Assembly (NCBI RefSeq): GCF_001426405.1
Contig: NZ_LMEP01000002.1
Location: forward strand, 321,181-385,180
Source: Streptomyces sp. Root1304
GTDB taxonomy: Bacteria; Actinomycetota; Actinomycetes; Streptomycetales; Streptomycetaceae
DNA length: 64,000 bases
Reading direction: 5' to 3'
Under the pieces are notes generated by a model that saw nothing but the letters and a program-made list of their open reading frames with translations, did no database searches and was not told the DNA's origin. The position numbers and the translations under genes are program-made. Shown here piece by piece: positions 57,007-64,000 of this stretch (position 1 is its first letter; every line of letters begins with the position of its first letter).

Positions 57007-57492
57007 TCAGTCGAGGTCGCCGCCGCGCAGGCGCTCGATCTGCGCGGCGCTGACCTCCACGGTCCGCCGCATATGGGCGATGAGCAGGGCGAGCTCGGCG
57101 TCGCTGTAGACGTCGAACATCGTGCCCCAGGTGCCGTTGAGCTTGCGCCACAGGGCGCCGAGCTCCGCGATCCGCTCGGGCACGAGCGCGACCAGGACCC
57201 GGCGCCGGTCCTCGGTGTCGCGTTCGCGGGTCACGTAGCCGGACCGTTCGAGGCGGTCGACGAGACGGGTGGCCGAGCCCGTGGTGAGACCGGTCAGCTC
57301 GGCGACGCGGCCGGTGGTCACCGGCGCCTCCTCCAGGCTGAGCAGGTTCAGGCACTGCACATCCGTCGGATGGAGCCCCAAGTGGTCGGCGACGGCCTGG
57401 TTGAACAGGGCGTACGCGGCCATGTAGCGGCGGGCCTCCCCGAACAGCTCGGTCATCAGGGTGGTGCGCCGGGCGGAACTCTTCTGCGGCAT
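57007..57492 (-). CDS. MarR family transcriptional regulator
   Basis: The 161-residue protein has the MarR winged helix: DVQCLNLLSLEEAPVTTGRV (about 43-62), AELTGLTTGSATRLVDRLER (about 63-82) and the wing GYVTRERDTEDRRRVLVAL. The recognition helix sequence TTGSATRLVDRLE is standard. It lies 24 bp downstream of the TetR stop on the same strand and may be cotranscribed with it. Target genes are unknown; the nearby FAD monooxygenase is a possibility. Confidence 0.9.
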   Translation of the reverse strand: MPQKSSARRTTLMTELFGEARRYMAAYALFNQAVADHLGLHPTDVQCLNLLSLEEAPVTTGRVAELTGLTTGSATRLVDRLERSGYVTRERDTEDRRRVLVALVPERIAELGALWRKLNGTWGTMFDVYSDAELALLIAHMRRTVEVSAAQIERLRGGDLD

Positions 57493-57515
57493 GCAGAGAT
57501 TGTACGAACCAGACT

Positions 57516-58076
57516 CTAGGGCGCCTCGGCGGTGAGGTAGCGCTGCACGGTCGGGCCGAGCCAGGCCACGATGTCCTCGGGGGACATCTCGACGGCGGGC
57601 GGGAGCCGCAGCACATAGCGGGTGAGCGCCATGCCGAGGATCTGGGAGGCGACGAGCGCGGCCCGCTGCGGGGCCTCCGCCGGGTCCGGGCAGACGCCCC
57701 GGGTCACGGGCCCGAGCTGCTGGGCGAAGATCTCCTGCATCCGCTCGGCCCCGGCCGCGTTGGTGACGCCGACCCGCAGCATCCCGGTGAGGACCTCGTC
57801 CCGTTCCCAGCGCTCGATGAAGTGGGTGACCAAGACGGCGCCGATGTGCCGCGCGGGCAGCGAGCCCAGTTCGGGCAGGCCGATGTCGATCTGGGAGGCG
57901 GCGGCGAACAGGCCCTCCTTGTTGCCGTAGTAGCGCATGACCATCGACGGATCGATCCCGGCGTCCCGGGCGATGGCCCGGATCGTGGCGCGGTCGTATC
58001 CGTCGGAGGCGAAACGCTCACGGGCGGCTTCCAGGATGGCGGCCCTGGTGGCGTCGGAGCGGCGGGCGGTCGTCAT
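57516..58076 (-). CDS. TetR family repressor, divergent from a FAD monooxygenase
   Basis: The 186-residue protein has a TetR HTH (RSDATRAAILEAARERFASD, then TIRAIARDAGIDPSMVMRYYGNKEGLF, about 5-60), with recognition helix DPSMVMRYYG, followed by a compact ligand domain. Three CAAC-N4-GTTG palindromes lie in the 115-bp region between it and the monooxygenase at 58192, the classical arrangement of an autoregulated TetR with a divergent target. The target substrate or its product is the likely inducer. The MarR gene follows 24 bp downstream. Confidence 0.92.
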   Translation of the reverse strand: MTTARRSDATRAAILEAARERFASDGYDRATIRAIARDAGIDPSMVMRYYGNKEGLFAAASQIDIGLPELGSLPARHIGAVLVTHFIERWERDEVLTGMLRVGVTNAAGAERMQEIFAQQLGPVTRGVCPDPAEAPQRAALVASQILGMALTRYVLRLPPAVEMSPEDIVAWLGPTVQRYLTAEAP

Positions 58077-58092
58077 GTCAACGACTGTAGGC

Positions 58093-58160
58093 CAACAGCC
58101 GTTGACATTCCATTCGGGCCGCCCCTACAGTTGCCAACAAGCGTTGACCAACAGATGTTG
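58093..58160. promoter_or_regulatory. Triple operator CAAC-N4-GTTG between TetR and monooxygenase
   Basis: Perfect copies CAACAGCCGTTG (58093-58104), CAACAAGCGTTG (58135-58146) and CAACAGATGTTG (58149-58160) lie in the divergent promoter region; a degenerate half (CAACGATCGTGG, 58163-58174) follows. The first is near the TetR start, the others near the monooxygenase. They are almost certainly operators for the adjacent TetR repressor. Confidence 0.75.
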
Positions 58161-58191
58161 GCCAACGATCGTGGGCACCCTGGAGGCAGCC

Positions 58192-59616
58192 ATGAGCACC
58201 ACGAAGAAGACGGACACCGACGTACTCGTCGTCGGCGCGGGCCCCACCGGCCTGCTCCTCGCCGGCGACCTCGCCACCGCCGGCATCGACGTCACCCTGG
58301 TCGAGCGCCGCCCGCAGGGCCTCAGCAACATGACCCGCGCCTTCGGCGTCCACGCCCGCACCCTGGAGCAGCTCGACGCCCGCGGCCTCGCGGACGAACT
58401 CCTCACCACCGGCACCACCCTGGACCGCGCCCGCCTCTTCGGCGCCCTCGACCTCGACCTCACCCGGCTTCCCAGCCGCTTCAACCACCTGCTCGTCACC
58501 CCGCAGTACGAGGTCGAGCGCCTCCTGGAGCGCCGCGCGGTGTCCGCCGGAGTCACCTTCCGGTACGGGACGGAGCTGCGCGGACTGCGCCAGGACGCCG
58601 ACACCGTCACCGCGGAGCTGACCGGCCCCGACGGGGACCCGCTCACCCTCACCGCCCGCCACCTGGCCGGCACGGACGGGGTCCGCAGCGCCGTCCGCAC
58701 CGCCCTCGGCCTGCCCTTCCCCGGCGGCTCCGTGATCCGCTCCCTCGTCCTCGCCGACGTCCGCCTGGCCGAGGAGCCCGCCGAGTCGTTCACCGTCAGC
58801 GGCTCCGGCGACACCTTCGCCTTCCTCGCCCCCTTCGGCGACGGCTGGTACCGGGTGATGGGCTGGAGCCGCACCCGCCAGGTCGCCGACAGCGAACCCG
58901 TCGACCTCGACGAGGTCCGCGAGATCGCCCGCCGCGCCTTCGGCACCGACCACGGCATGCACGACCCGCGCTGGATCTCCCGCTTCCACAGCGACGAGCG
59001 CCAGGCCCCCGCCTACCGCGTCGGCCGGGTCTTCCTCGCCGGAGACGCCGCCCACGTCCACTCCCCCGCCGGCGGCCAGGGCATGAACACCGGCCTCCAG
59101 GACGCCGCCAACCTCTCCTGGAAACTCACCGCCGTCCTGCGCGGCGACGCCCCCGACCCCGAGGCCCTCCTCGACAGCTACCAGTCCGAACGGCACCCGG
59201 TCGGCGCCATGGTGCTGCGCAGCAGCGGCGCGATCGTGCGCCTCGCGATGGCCCACACCCCACTCACCCGCGCGGCCCGCACCCTCGTCGCCCGCCTCCT
59301 CGGCGCGATCCGGCCCGCCTCCGCCCGCGCCCTGGGCATGATCAGCGGCCTCGGCATCGCCTACGCACCCCCGGCCGGCGCCACCCGCCCCGCGGGGCGC
59401 CGCGCACCGGACGCCCGACTGCGCGAGGGCCGGCTCTACGAACTGCTGCGCCGGGGCGAGTTCGTCCTCATCGCCCCGGAGGGCGAGCCACCGGCCCTGC
59501 CGGAGACCGCCCCGGTCACCCCCGGACACCTCGTACGGGCGACCTGGAGGGATCCGGCACGACGGACGGCGGTACTGGTCCGCCCCGACGGCTACGTCCA
59601 GTGGACGAGCCGATGA
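58192..59616 (+). CDS. FAD-dependent aromatic monooxygenase (PheA/TfdB type)
   Basis: The 474-residue protein has DVLVVGAGPTGLLLAGDLATAG (about 9-30, FAD phosphate site), the DG motif LAGTDGVRSAVRTALG (about 160-175), GRVFLAGDAAHVHSPAGGQGMNTGLQDAANLSWKL (about 278-312) with the second FAD motif, and a C-terminal thioredoxin-like remnant. This is the aromatic hydroxylase family found in catabolic and polyketide (tailoring) pathways. A good RBS (GGAGG, 58182) precedes ATG 58192. It is regulated, by inference, by the divergent TetR through three CAAC-N4-GTTG sites. Confidence 0.93.
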   Translation: MSTTKKTDTDVLVVGAGPTGLLLAGDLATAGIDVTLVERRPQGLSNMTRAFGVHARTLEQLDARGLADELLTTGTTLDRARLFGALDLDLTRLPSRFNHLLVTPQYEVERLLERRAVSAGVTFRYGTELRGLRQDADTVTAELTGPDGDPLTLTARHLAGTDGVRSAVRTALGLPFPGGSVIRSLVLADVRLAEEPAESFTVSGSGDTFAFLAPFGDGWYRVMGWSRTRQVADSEPVDLDEVREIARRAFGTDHGMHDPRWISRFHSDERQAPAYRVGRVFLAGDAAHVHSPAGGQGMNTGLQDAANLSWKLTAVLRGDAPDPEALLDSYQSERHPVGAMVLRSSGAIVRLAMAHTPLTRAARTLVARLLGAIRPASARALGMISGLGIAYAPPAGATRPAGRRAPDARLREGRLYELLRRGEFVLIAPEGEPPALPETAPVTPGHLVRATWRDPARRTAVLVRPDGYVQWTSR

Positions 59617-59644
59617 GCACCCGACCCGACCGCCCCCTCGGGCG

Positions 59645-60127
59645 TCAGAAGACGTACGGGTCGCCGGTGGCCAGCACGAGGACGCGGTGCCGGTCGTTCC
59701 TCGGATTCCGGTCGGTCACCCCGTCCCGCCAGGCGGTGGAGATCTCCACGGTCAGCTCGTCCGGGAGACCCGCGGTCCGCAGGCCGAGCGCCAGCTCACC
59801 GACACCCCCCGCGGCCGACAGCTCGCCCGTCCGGCAGGACACCACCCGGTCACTGCTCCAGAGACAGGCCGGCGGCAGCTCCTGGCCGCCCGCCATCGGC
59901 TCGGAGAAGGCCAGCCGAACGGTCGCCTCGGGGACATCGGCGGGGCCGAGGTTCTCACTGACCAGCCAGACGCCGACCCGCCCGTCCCAGAGGGAGACAT
60001 GACCGTGATGGGCCAGATCCGCCTCGGGCCCGGCCACCGGCCCCACGGCACCGGCACCCGTACCCGCGCCCATCACCACGACGGCCGCGAGAACGACCCC
60101 AAGCACACCCTTCCGCATTACACACAT
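59645..60127 (-). CDS. Secreted protein of unknown function
   Basis: The product (160 residues from ATG 60127; 157 from ATG 60118) has a signal peptide, RKGVLGVVLAAVVVMGAGTG, with likely cleavage near A-G-A-V. The mature part is beta-rich, with VGVWLVSENLGPADVPEATV, RLAFSEPMAGGQELPPACLW and two cysteines (PPACLW, VVSCRT) likely forming a disulfide; it resembles a DUF11/CARDB-like extracellular Ig-type domain. TATTTT six bases before ATG 60127 suggests a leaderless start. It is convergent with the monooxygenase gene, 28 bp away. Confidence 0.75.
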   Translation of the reverse strand: MCVMRKGVLGVVLAAVVVMGAGTGAGAVGPVAGPEADLAHHGHVSLWDGRVGVWLVSENLGPADVPEATVRLAFSEPMAGGQELPPACLWSSDRVVSCRTGELSAAGGVGELALGLRTAGLPDELTVEISTAWRDGVTDRNPRNDRHRVLVLATGDPYVF

Positions 60128-60159
60128 AGGCCCAAAATACCCACAGATCATCCCATCTT

Positions 60160-60174
60160 CTGACAATCGGTCAG
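60160..60174. promoter_or_regulatory. CTGAC-N5-GTCAG palindrome between secreted-protein and YnfA genes
   Basis: CTGACAATCGGTCAG has exactly the arms of the sites at 172 and 199. It lies between the divergent secreted-protein gene and the ynfA gene, which are not acyl-CoA genes. It may be a further member of the same regulon, or an unrelated TetR-type site. Confidence 0.4.
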
Positions 60175-60202
60175 CCAGCGTGTCTCATGGGACGCTGCCC
60201 TC

Positions 60203-60538
60203 ATGGTCACCGCCCGATCCCTCACCCTCTTCGTCCTCGCCGCACTCTTCGAGATCGGCGGCGCCTGGCTCGTCTGGCAGGGCGTCCGCGAGCACCGGGG
60301 CTGGATCTGGATCGGCGGCGGAGTCCTCGCCCTCGGCGTCTACGGCCTCGTCGCCACTCTCCAGCCCGACGCCGAGTTCGGCCGCGTCCTCGCGGCCTAC
60401 GGAGGAGTGTTCGTCGCCGGATCCCTCGCCTGGGGCATGGTCGCCGACGGCTACCGCCCCGACCGCTGGGACGTCATCGGCGCACTCGTCTGCCTCGCCG
60501 GGATGGCCCTGATCATGTACGCCCCGCGAGGCCGCTGA
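60203..60538 (+). CDS. ynfA: YnfA/UPF0060 small membrane protein
   Basis: The 111-residue protein has four helices ([77 protein letters not shown]), the layout and sequence of the YnfA/UPF0060 family. The family is related to small multidrug resistance proteins and has been linked to efflux. The conserved [10 protein letters not shown] motif with the membrane Glu is present. ATG 60203 lies downstream of a CTGAC-N5-GTCAG palindrome. Confidence 0.92.
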   Translation: MVTARSLTLFVLAALFEIGGAWLVWQGVREHRGWIWIGGGVLALGVYGLVATLQPDAEFGRVLAAYGGVFVAGSLAWGMVADGYRPDRWDVIGALVCLAGMALIMYAPRGR

Positions 60539-60606
60539 CCGGCCTCCCGCCCTATCCTGACCGGGCGATCGACGTAATCGACCACCTGCGCGAGGAGCAC
60601 CACGTC

Positions 60607-61371
60607 ATGACTGCCCCCGGTACCCCCATCGCCGTCGTCACCGGAGCGAGCAGCGGAATCGGCGCCGCCACGGCCAGGCAGCTGGCCGCCGCCGGCTACC
60701 GCGTGGTGCTCACCGCCCGGCGCAAGGACCGCATCGAGGCCCTGGCCGCCGAGATCAACGAGGCCGGCCACCAGGCCACCGCCTACGCCCTGGACGTCAC
60801 CGACCGCACCGCCGTCGACGAGTTCGCCACCGCCTTCAACAACCTCGCCGTCCTCGTCAACAACGCGGGCGGCGCCCTCGGCGCCGACACCGTCGCCACC
60901 GGCGACCCGGCCGACTGGCGCCAGATGTACGAGGTCAACGTCATCGGCACGCTCAACGTGACGCAGGCCCTCCTCCCGGCCCTCACCGCGAGCGGCGACG
61001 GCACGGTCGTCGTCCTCTCCTCCACCGCCGGCCACTCCACCTACGAGGGCGGCGCCGGCTACGTCGCCGCCAAGAACGGCGCCCGCGTCCTCGCGGAGAC
61101 CCTCCGCCTGGAGATCGTCGGCACCCCGGTCCGCGTCATCGAGATCGCCCCCGGCATGGTCAAGACGGACGAGTTCGCCACCACCCGCTTCCGCGGCGAC
61201 ACCGACAAGGCCGCGAAGGTCTACGCGGGCGTGGCCGAACCCCTCACGGCGGACGACGTGGCCGACACCATCACCTGGGCCTGCACCCGCCCCCCGCACG
61301 TCAACATCGACCTCCTGGTGGTCCGCCCCCGAGCCCAGGCCTCCAACACCAAGGTCCACCGCGAACTCTGA
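60607..61371 (+). CDS. Short-chain dehydrogenase/reductase (classical SDR)
   Basis: The 254-residue protein has a classical SDR pattern: VVTGASSGIGAATARQLAAAG (about 10-30, T-G-x-x-x-G-I-G), NNAGG (about 84-88), catalytic Ser in VVVLSSTAGHSTYEGG and Y-x-x-x-K in GYVAAKNG (about 151-158). It is highly similar to serine 3-dehydrogenase or YdfG-like NADP-dependent oxidoreductases. The ATG at 60607 follows GAGGAG. It lies 68 bp after ynfA with no terminator seen between, so cotranscription is possible. A hairpin at 61452 follows. Substrate unknown. Confidence 0.92.
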   Translation: MTAPGTPIAVVTGASSGIGAATARQLAAAGYRVVLTARRKDRIEALAAEINEAGHQATAYALDVTDRTAVDEFATAFNNLAVLVNNAGGALGADTVATGDPADWRQMYEVNVIGTLNVTQALLPALTASGDGTVVVLSSTAGHSTYEGGAGYVAAKNGARVLAETLRLEIVGTPVRVIEIAPGMVKTDEFATTRFRGDTDKAAKVYAGVAEPLTADDVADTITWACTRPPHVNIDLLVVRPRAQASNTKVHREL

Positions 61372-61451
61372 CACGTCCGGGTGAACCCCCTCGCCCACCC
61401 ACACGCCGACCGAAGAGACGCTCTAACGTCGGAAACAACTCCATAAAGAAC

Positions 61452-61487
61452 GGCCCTCGGCAGGGATTGCAGTCCCGACCGAGGGCC
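61452..61487. terminator. Hairpin between the SDR and homing endonuclease genes
   Basis: GGCCCTCGG (61452-61460) pairs with CCGAGGGCC (61479-61487), with an inner GGGA/TCCC (61463-61466, 61473-61476). It can terminate the SDR transcript; because it ends only 26 bases before the endonuclease ATG, it could instead be a leader structure affecting that gene. Confidence 0.6.
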
Positions 61488-61513
61488 TCACCAGCAGGAA
61501 GGCAACACTTCCC

Positions 61514-62386
61514 ATGGCTGAACAAGACCCTAGCGCGCCCGCACTGTTCGACATCAGCGCCCTCACACCCACCGCGCCGTCCTTCATGGACCTCGAGAAC
61601 TCCGAGTACGCCTACATGTTCGGCTTTCTGCAAGCTGACGGCCACCTCAGCGAACAGACACGCAACCGGGGGCGACTGACCGTCGAGCTCAACGTGCGCG
61701 ACATCCACATCCTCGACGAGTTCCAGCGCTTGACCCCCTACAACAGCAGCATCAAGGAACGCACCCGGTCCACGAACATCACGATGAGCCACCACTCGGC
61801 CATCTGGGCCCTGTCCGCGCTGGAGGCACGCACCGTCCTGAACCGGCTCGGCCTCCCGTACGGCAAGAAGTCAAAGAAGATCACGCCACCTCGCGTGCCC
61901 TTCTCCCGCCGTGACTACCTCCGTGGCGTGATCGACGCGGACGGCTCGGTCGGCTTCACCGGTCAGGGCCTCCCGTTCGTCTCCCTCACCACAGCAAGCA
62001 CTGCTATCGGCGCGTACCTGTGCCACTACGCGAAGAAGGTCACCGGCGCCGAACGCCGGATCAAGCGGAACACACGTGACGGGATCCACAACGTCCTGTA
62101 CACGAATGAGGCGGCCGTCCAACTGGCCGCGCACCTCTACTACCCCGGATGCCTCGCCCTGGAGCGCAAGAAGAGCGCCACCGCATCCCTCACCGAGTGG
62201 GTGCGCCCTGCCGGGATGAAGGTTCGGCCTCCGCGGAAGCCTTGGACCGCCGAAGAAGACCGCATCCTGCTCGCCGCGCCGACTCTGGCTCACGCCGCCG
62301 CAGAACTGAGCCGGTCCCAGAGCAGCTGCCAGGTGCGACGGTGGCGCCTGGTCAACGGCATCAAGCCGAATCCGCGCGGCTACTAG
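61514..62386 (+). CDS. Free-standing LAGLIDADG homing endonuclease
   Basis: The 290-residue protein has two LAGLIDADG helices: YMFGFLQADGHL (about 34-45) and YLRGVIDADGSV (about 135-146), each with the catalytic Asp, so it should act as a monomer. The C-terminus (about 243-282, KPWTAEEDRILLAAPTLAHA, then VRRWRLVNG) is a Myb/SANT-like DNA-binding domain. No intein splice residues flank it and no intron core was recognised. RBS AGGAAGG at 61496. Codon use looks somewhat less GC3-biased than neighbours, suggesting acquisition. It stands convergent with rtcB, separated by a perfect 41-nt palindrome; its cleavage site may be nearby. Confidence 0.85.
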   Translation: MAEQDPSAPALFDISALTPTAPSFMDLENSEYAYMFGFLQADGHLSEQTRNRGRLTVELNVRDIHILDEFQRLTPYNSSIKERTRSTNITMSHHSAIWALSALEARTVLNRLGLPYGKKSKKITPPRVPFSRRDYLRGVIDADGSVGFTGQGLPFVSLTTASTAIGAYLCHYAKKVTGAERRIKRNTRDGIHNVLYTNEAAVQLAAHLYYPGCLALERKKSATASLTEWVRPAGMKVRPPRKPWTAEEDRILLAAPTLAHAAAELSRSQSSCQVRRWRLVNGIKPNPRGY

Positions 62387-62392
62387 GGCACA

Positions 62393-62433
62393 GCCGTACG
62401 GCCCCCGGCACGACGTGCCGGGGGCCGTACGGC
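62393..62433. terminator. Perfect 41-nt palindrome, bidirectional terminator
   Basis: Twenty bases (62393-62412, starting GCCGTACGGC) are mirrored by 62414-62433 around a single central A, giving a very strong hairpin between the convergent endonuclease (ends 62386) and rtcB (ends 62445). It can end both transcripts. Confidence 0.85.
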
Positions 62434-62444
62434 GCTCACGGGCG

Positions 62445-63638
62445 TCAGCCCTTCACACAGACGACCTGCTTCAGCTGCGCGACCACCTCGACCAGGTCCC
62501 GCTGCTGTTCCATCACCCGCTCGATCGGTTTGTAAGCGCCGGGGATCTCATCCACGACACCGGAGTCCTTGCGGCACTCCACGCCTCGCGTCTGCTCCTC
62601 CAGGTCCCGCACCGTGAAGCGGCGCTTCGCCTCGCTCCGGCTCATCCGCCGCCCCGCACCGTGCGACGCGGAGTTGAAGGCCTTCTCGTTGCCGAGGCCC
62701 TTCACGATGAACGAGCTGGTGCCCATGGAGCCCGGGATGATTCCGAGCTCCCCTGATCCGGCCCGGATCGCGCCCTTCCGCGTGACCAGCAGGTCCATTC
62801 CTTCGTACCGCTCCTCCGCCACGTAGTTGTGATGGCAGGAGATCACCGATTCGAAGGTCACCTTCGCCTTGCGGAACTCCCGACGAAGGACCTCCTGGAA
62901 GAGCGCCATCATGACGGCGCGGTTGTACTTGGCATACTCCTGAGCCCAGTGGAGGTCGTTCCGATAGGCCGCCATCTGCGGGGTGTCGGCGACGAACACC
63001 GCGAGGTCCCTGTCCACCAAGCCCTGGTTGTGCGGCAGTTTCTGCGCCTCACCGATGTGGTACTCGGCAAGTTCCTTACCGATGTTTCGCGATCCGGAGT
63101 GAAGGACAAGCCACACTTCACCCTGCATGCTTATGCAGACTTCCGCATAGTGATTCCCCCCGCCGAGTGTGCCCATCTGTTGTGCCGCCCGTTCACGACG
63201 GAACTTCACCGGGTCTGCGACCGTATCGAACCGCGACCAGAACTCCCCCCACCCCGCCGTCGGGAACTGGTACAGCCTCTTCGGGTCCACCTCCGTGCGG
63301 TGCAGGCCCCGGCCCACCGGGATCGCCTGCTCGATCTTCGAGCGGAGGCGGGACAGGTCGCCCGGCAGGTCGTTCGCCGTCAGGGAGGTCTTGACCGCCG
63401 ACATCCCACAGCCGATGTCCACACCGACCGCCGCCGGACAGACCGCGCCCTGCATCGCGATCACCGAACCGACGGTCGCCCCCTTGCCGTAGTGCACGTC
63501 CGGCATCACGGCCAGGCCCTTGATCCACGGCAGCGTCGCCACGTTCTGCAGCTGCTGCATCGCGCCGCCCTCGACCGTGGCGGGGTCGGCCCACATCCGG
63601 ATCGGTACCTTCGCTCCCGGCACCTCGACGTACGACAT
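62445..63638 (-). CDS. rtcB: RNA-splicing ligase RtcB
   Basis: The 397-residue protein has the RtcB metal and guanylate-binding motifs: MPDVHYGKGATVGSVIA (about 45-61), VGVDIGCGMSAV (about 72-83), LGGGNHYAEVCI (about 157-168), VLHSGSRNIGK (about 177-187), ISCHHNYV and the guanylylated-His region NSASHGAGRRMSR (about 328-340). It joins 2,3-cyclic-phosphate or 3-phosphate ends to 5-OH RNA in repair. It is uninterrupted by an intein. The ATG at 63638 has GGGAG one base away, tighter than usual. No rtcA, archease or rtcR-type regulator is next to it; a homing endonuclease is. Confidence 0.95.
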   Translation of the reverse strand: MSYVEVPGAKVPIRMWADPATVEGGAMQQLQNVATLPWIKGLAVMPDVHYGKGATVGSVIAMQGAVCPAAVGVDIGCGMSAVKTSLTANDLPGDLSRLRSKIEQAIPVGRGLHRTEVDPKRLYQFPTAGWGEFWSRFDTVADPVKFRRERAAQQMGTLGGGNHYAEVCISMQGEVWLVLHSGSRNIGKELAEYHIGEAQKLPHNQGLVDRDLAVFVADTPQMAAYRNDLHWAQEYAKYNRAVMMALFQEVLRREFRKAKVTFESVISCHHNYVAEERYEGMDLLVTRKGAIRAGSGELGIIPGSMGTSSFIVKGLGNEKAFNSASHGAGRRMSRSEAKRRFTVRDLEEQTRGVECRKDSGVVDEIPGAYKPIERVMEQQRDLVEVVAQLKQVVCVKG

Positions 63639-63812
63639 ACTCCCTCGATTCCCCCGAAAAGTCTGATAACGCAAAAACTGGAGCCAAAGCCCGTACAGGT
63701 GACAGCGGACCGGCATCAACAGCTGCGTGTGCGATAGACATTGTGTCCATCGGCCGGGTTCGCGCGGCAAACAGTTTTCGGGAAAGTCTTCGGGAGAAGG
63801 GAGCCTGGGACC

Positions 63813-64000
63813 GTGCAGCGAAAGAGGTACGCCCCCGGCCGCACCGGGTCCGCGGCTCGCACCGCCGTCGCCCTCACCCTGGGCCTCGGCCTGGGCATCG
63901 GCCTCACCGGTTGTTCCGGCGGGACCCCGGCCGACGACATCGCCGTCGACGCCAAGGCGGGCCCCGCCGCGCCCGTCGCACCCCCGGGCCGCTACCGCAC
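63813..64000 (+). CDS. Lipoprotein, N-terminal fragment cut by window edge
   Basis: From GTG 63813, with AAGGGAG at about 63797-63803, the frame encodes QRKRYAPGRTGSARTAVALT, a hydrophobic run (LGLGLGIGLTG) and a lipobox L-T-G-C near residue 32, followed by a Pro/Ala-rich start of the mature protein. It runs open to the end of the window. The family cannot be decided from 62 residues. It is divergent from rtcB across 174 bp. Confidence 0.7.
   Translation, partial: MQRKRYAPGRTGSAARTAVALTLGLGLGIGLTGCSGGTPADDIAVDAKAGPAAPVAPPGRYR

Noticed and set aside
61380..62440. A group I intron or intein hosting the homing endonuclease
   Set aside because: No intein block A/G residues or host protein halves flank the gene, and I could not recognise intron core elements; free-standing is the better reading.
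63716..63955. 79-codon minus-strand frame at the right end
   Set aside because: It is antisense to a convincing lipoprotein start (RBS, signal, lipobox) and has no family features.
1..64000. CRISPR arrays, tRNA or rRNA genes, prophage, a biosynthetic gene cluster core
   Set aside because: No regular spacer-repeat pattern, no tRNA cloverleaf or rRNA sequence, no phage structural genes and no PKS, NRPS or terpene synthase domains were seen.

Overview
The window is chromosomal DNA of a Streptomyces or a very close relative. GC content is very high with strong third-position G/C bias, and many genes start with GTG. Typical gene families are present: futalosine-pathway menaquinone genes, an AfsK-type Ser/Thr kinase, an F420/DDN-type protein, an XRE regulator with DUF6879/DUF397-type partners, and a SCO4226-like DUF4242 protein. 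No rRNA, tRNA, CRISPR array, phage or insertion sequence with transposase was seen. Assignments rest on reading the sequence and remembered family features; no database search was run.

Layout. 0-2.6 kb: an acyl-CoA ligase (cut by the window edge) divergent from a thiolase-like/DUF35/crotonase operon. 2.6-7.3 kb: two small envelope proteins, an AfsK-like kinase with a PQQ propeller, and a double VOC protein. 7.6-8.3 kb: a TetR regulator. 8.5-12.0 kb: an ABC exporter with a DUF4097 protein, divergent from a GbsR/MarR-like regulator carrying an IS30-like HTH. 12.0-15.2 kb: a DDN-like protein, a long inverted-repeat element, and an acyl-CoA dehydrogenase divergent from a second thiolase-like gene. 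15.3-20.2 kb: a FAD monooxygenase, a PNPOx-family protein, a DUF4242 protein, a long-chain acyl-CoA ligase and a TetR. 20.3-24.0 kb: a dicarboxylate symporter, a DUF4229 protein, a GNAT and an AraC-type regulator. 24.1-29.1 kb: mqnE, an Lrp regulator, and mqnM-mqnP-mqnL for menaquinone synthesis. 29.2-32.3 kb: a PLDc_N protein, a LysR, a DMT exporter and an FMN reductase. 32.2-35.0 kb: an accessory patch with an XRE regulator and two broken genes. 35.1-39.4 kb: a deaminase, then a P-loop ATPase coupled to a membrane-anchored periplasmic-binding-type protein of unknown role. 40.0-44.1 kb: the System II cytochrome c maturation operon (resA, ccdA, resB, ccsB). 44.2-50.7 kb: a polysaccharide-deacetylase-like lipoprotein, a histidine phosphatase, hemL, a collagen-like-N-terminus hypothetical and a KimA-like K+ transporter. 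50.8-60.5 kb: mostly regulators and small enzymes, including one gene broken by a 14-bp duplication. 60.6-64 kb: an SDR, a free-standing LAGLIDADG endonuclease, rtcB and the start of a lipoprotein.

How genes connect. The acyl-CoA genes at 0-2.6 kb and 12.7-15.2 kb share a palindrome, CTGAC-N5-GTCAG, at their divergent promoters. A one-mismatch copy covers the start of the TetR gene at 7655, so that TetR is the best candidate regulator of a small acyl-CoA or steroid-like degradation regulon. Menaquinone synthesis, haem synthesis (hemL) and cytochrome c maturation lie within about 25 kb, a respiratory core region. Several enzyme/regulator pairs have visible operators: GTTGC-type repeats for the ABC/DUF4097 operon and CAAC-N4-GTTG repeats for the TetR/monooxygenase pair.
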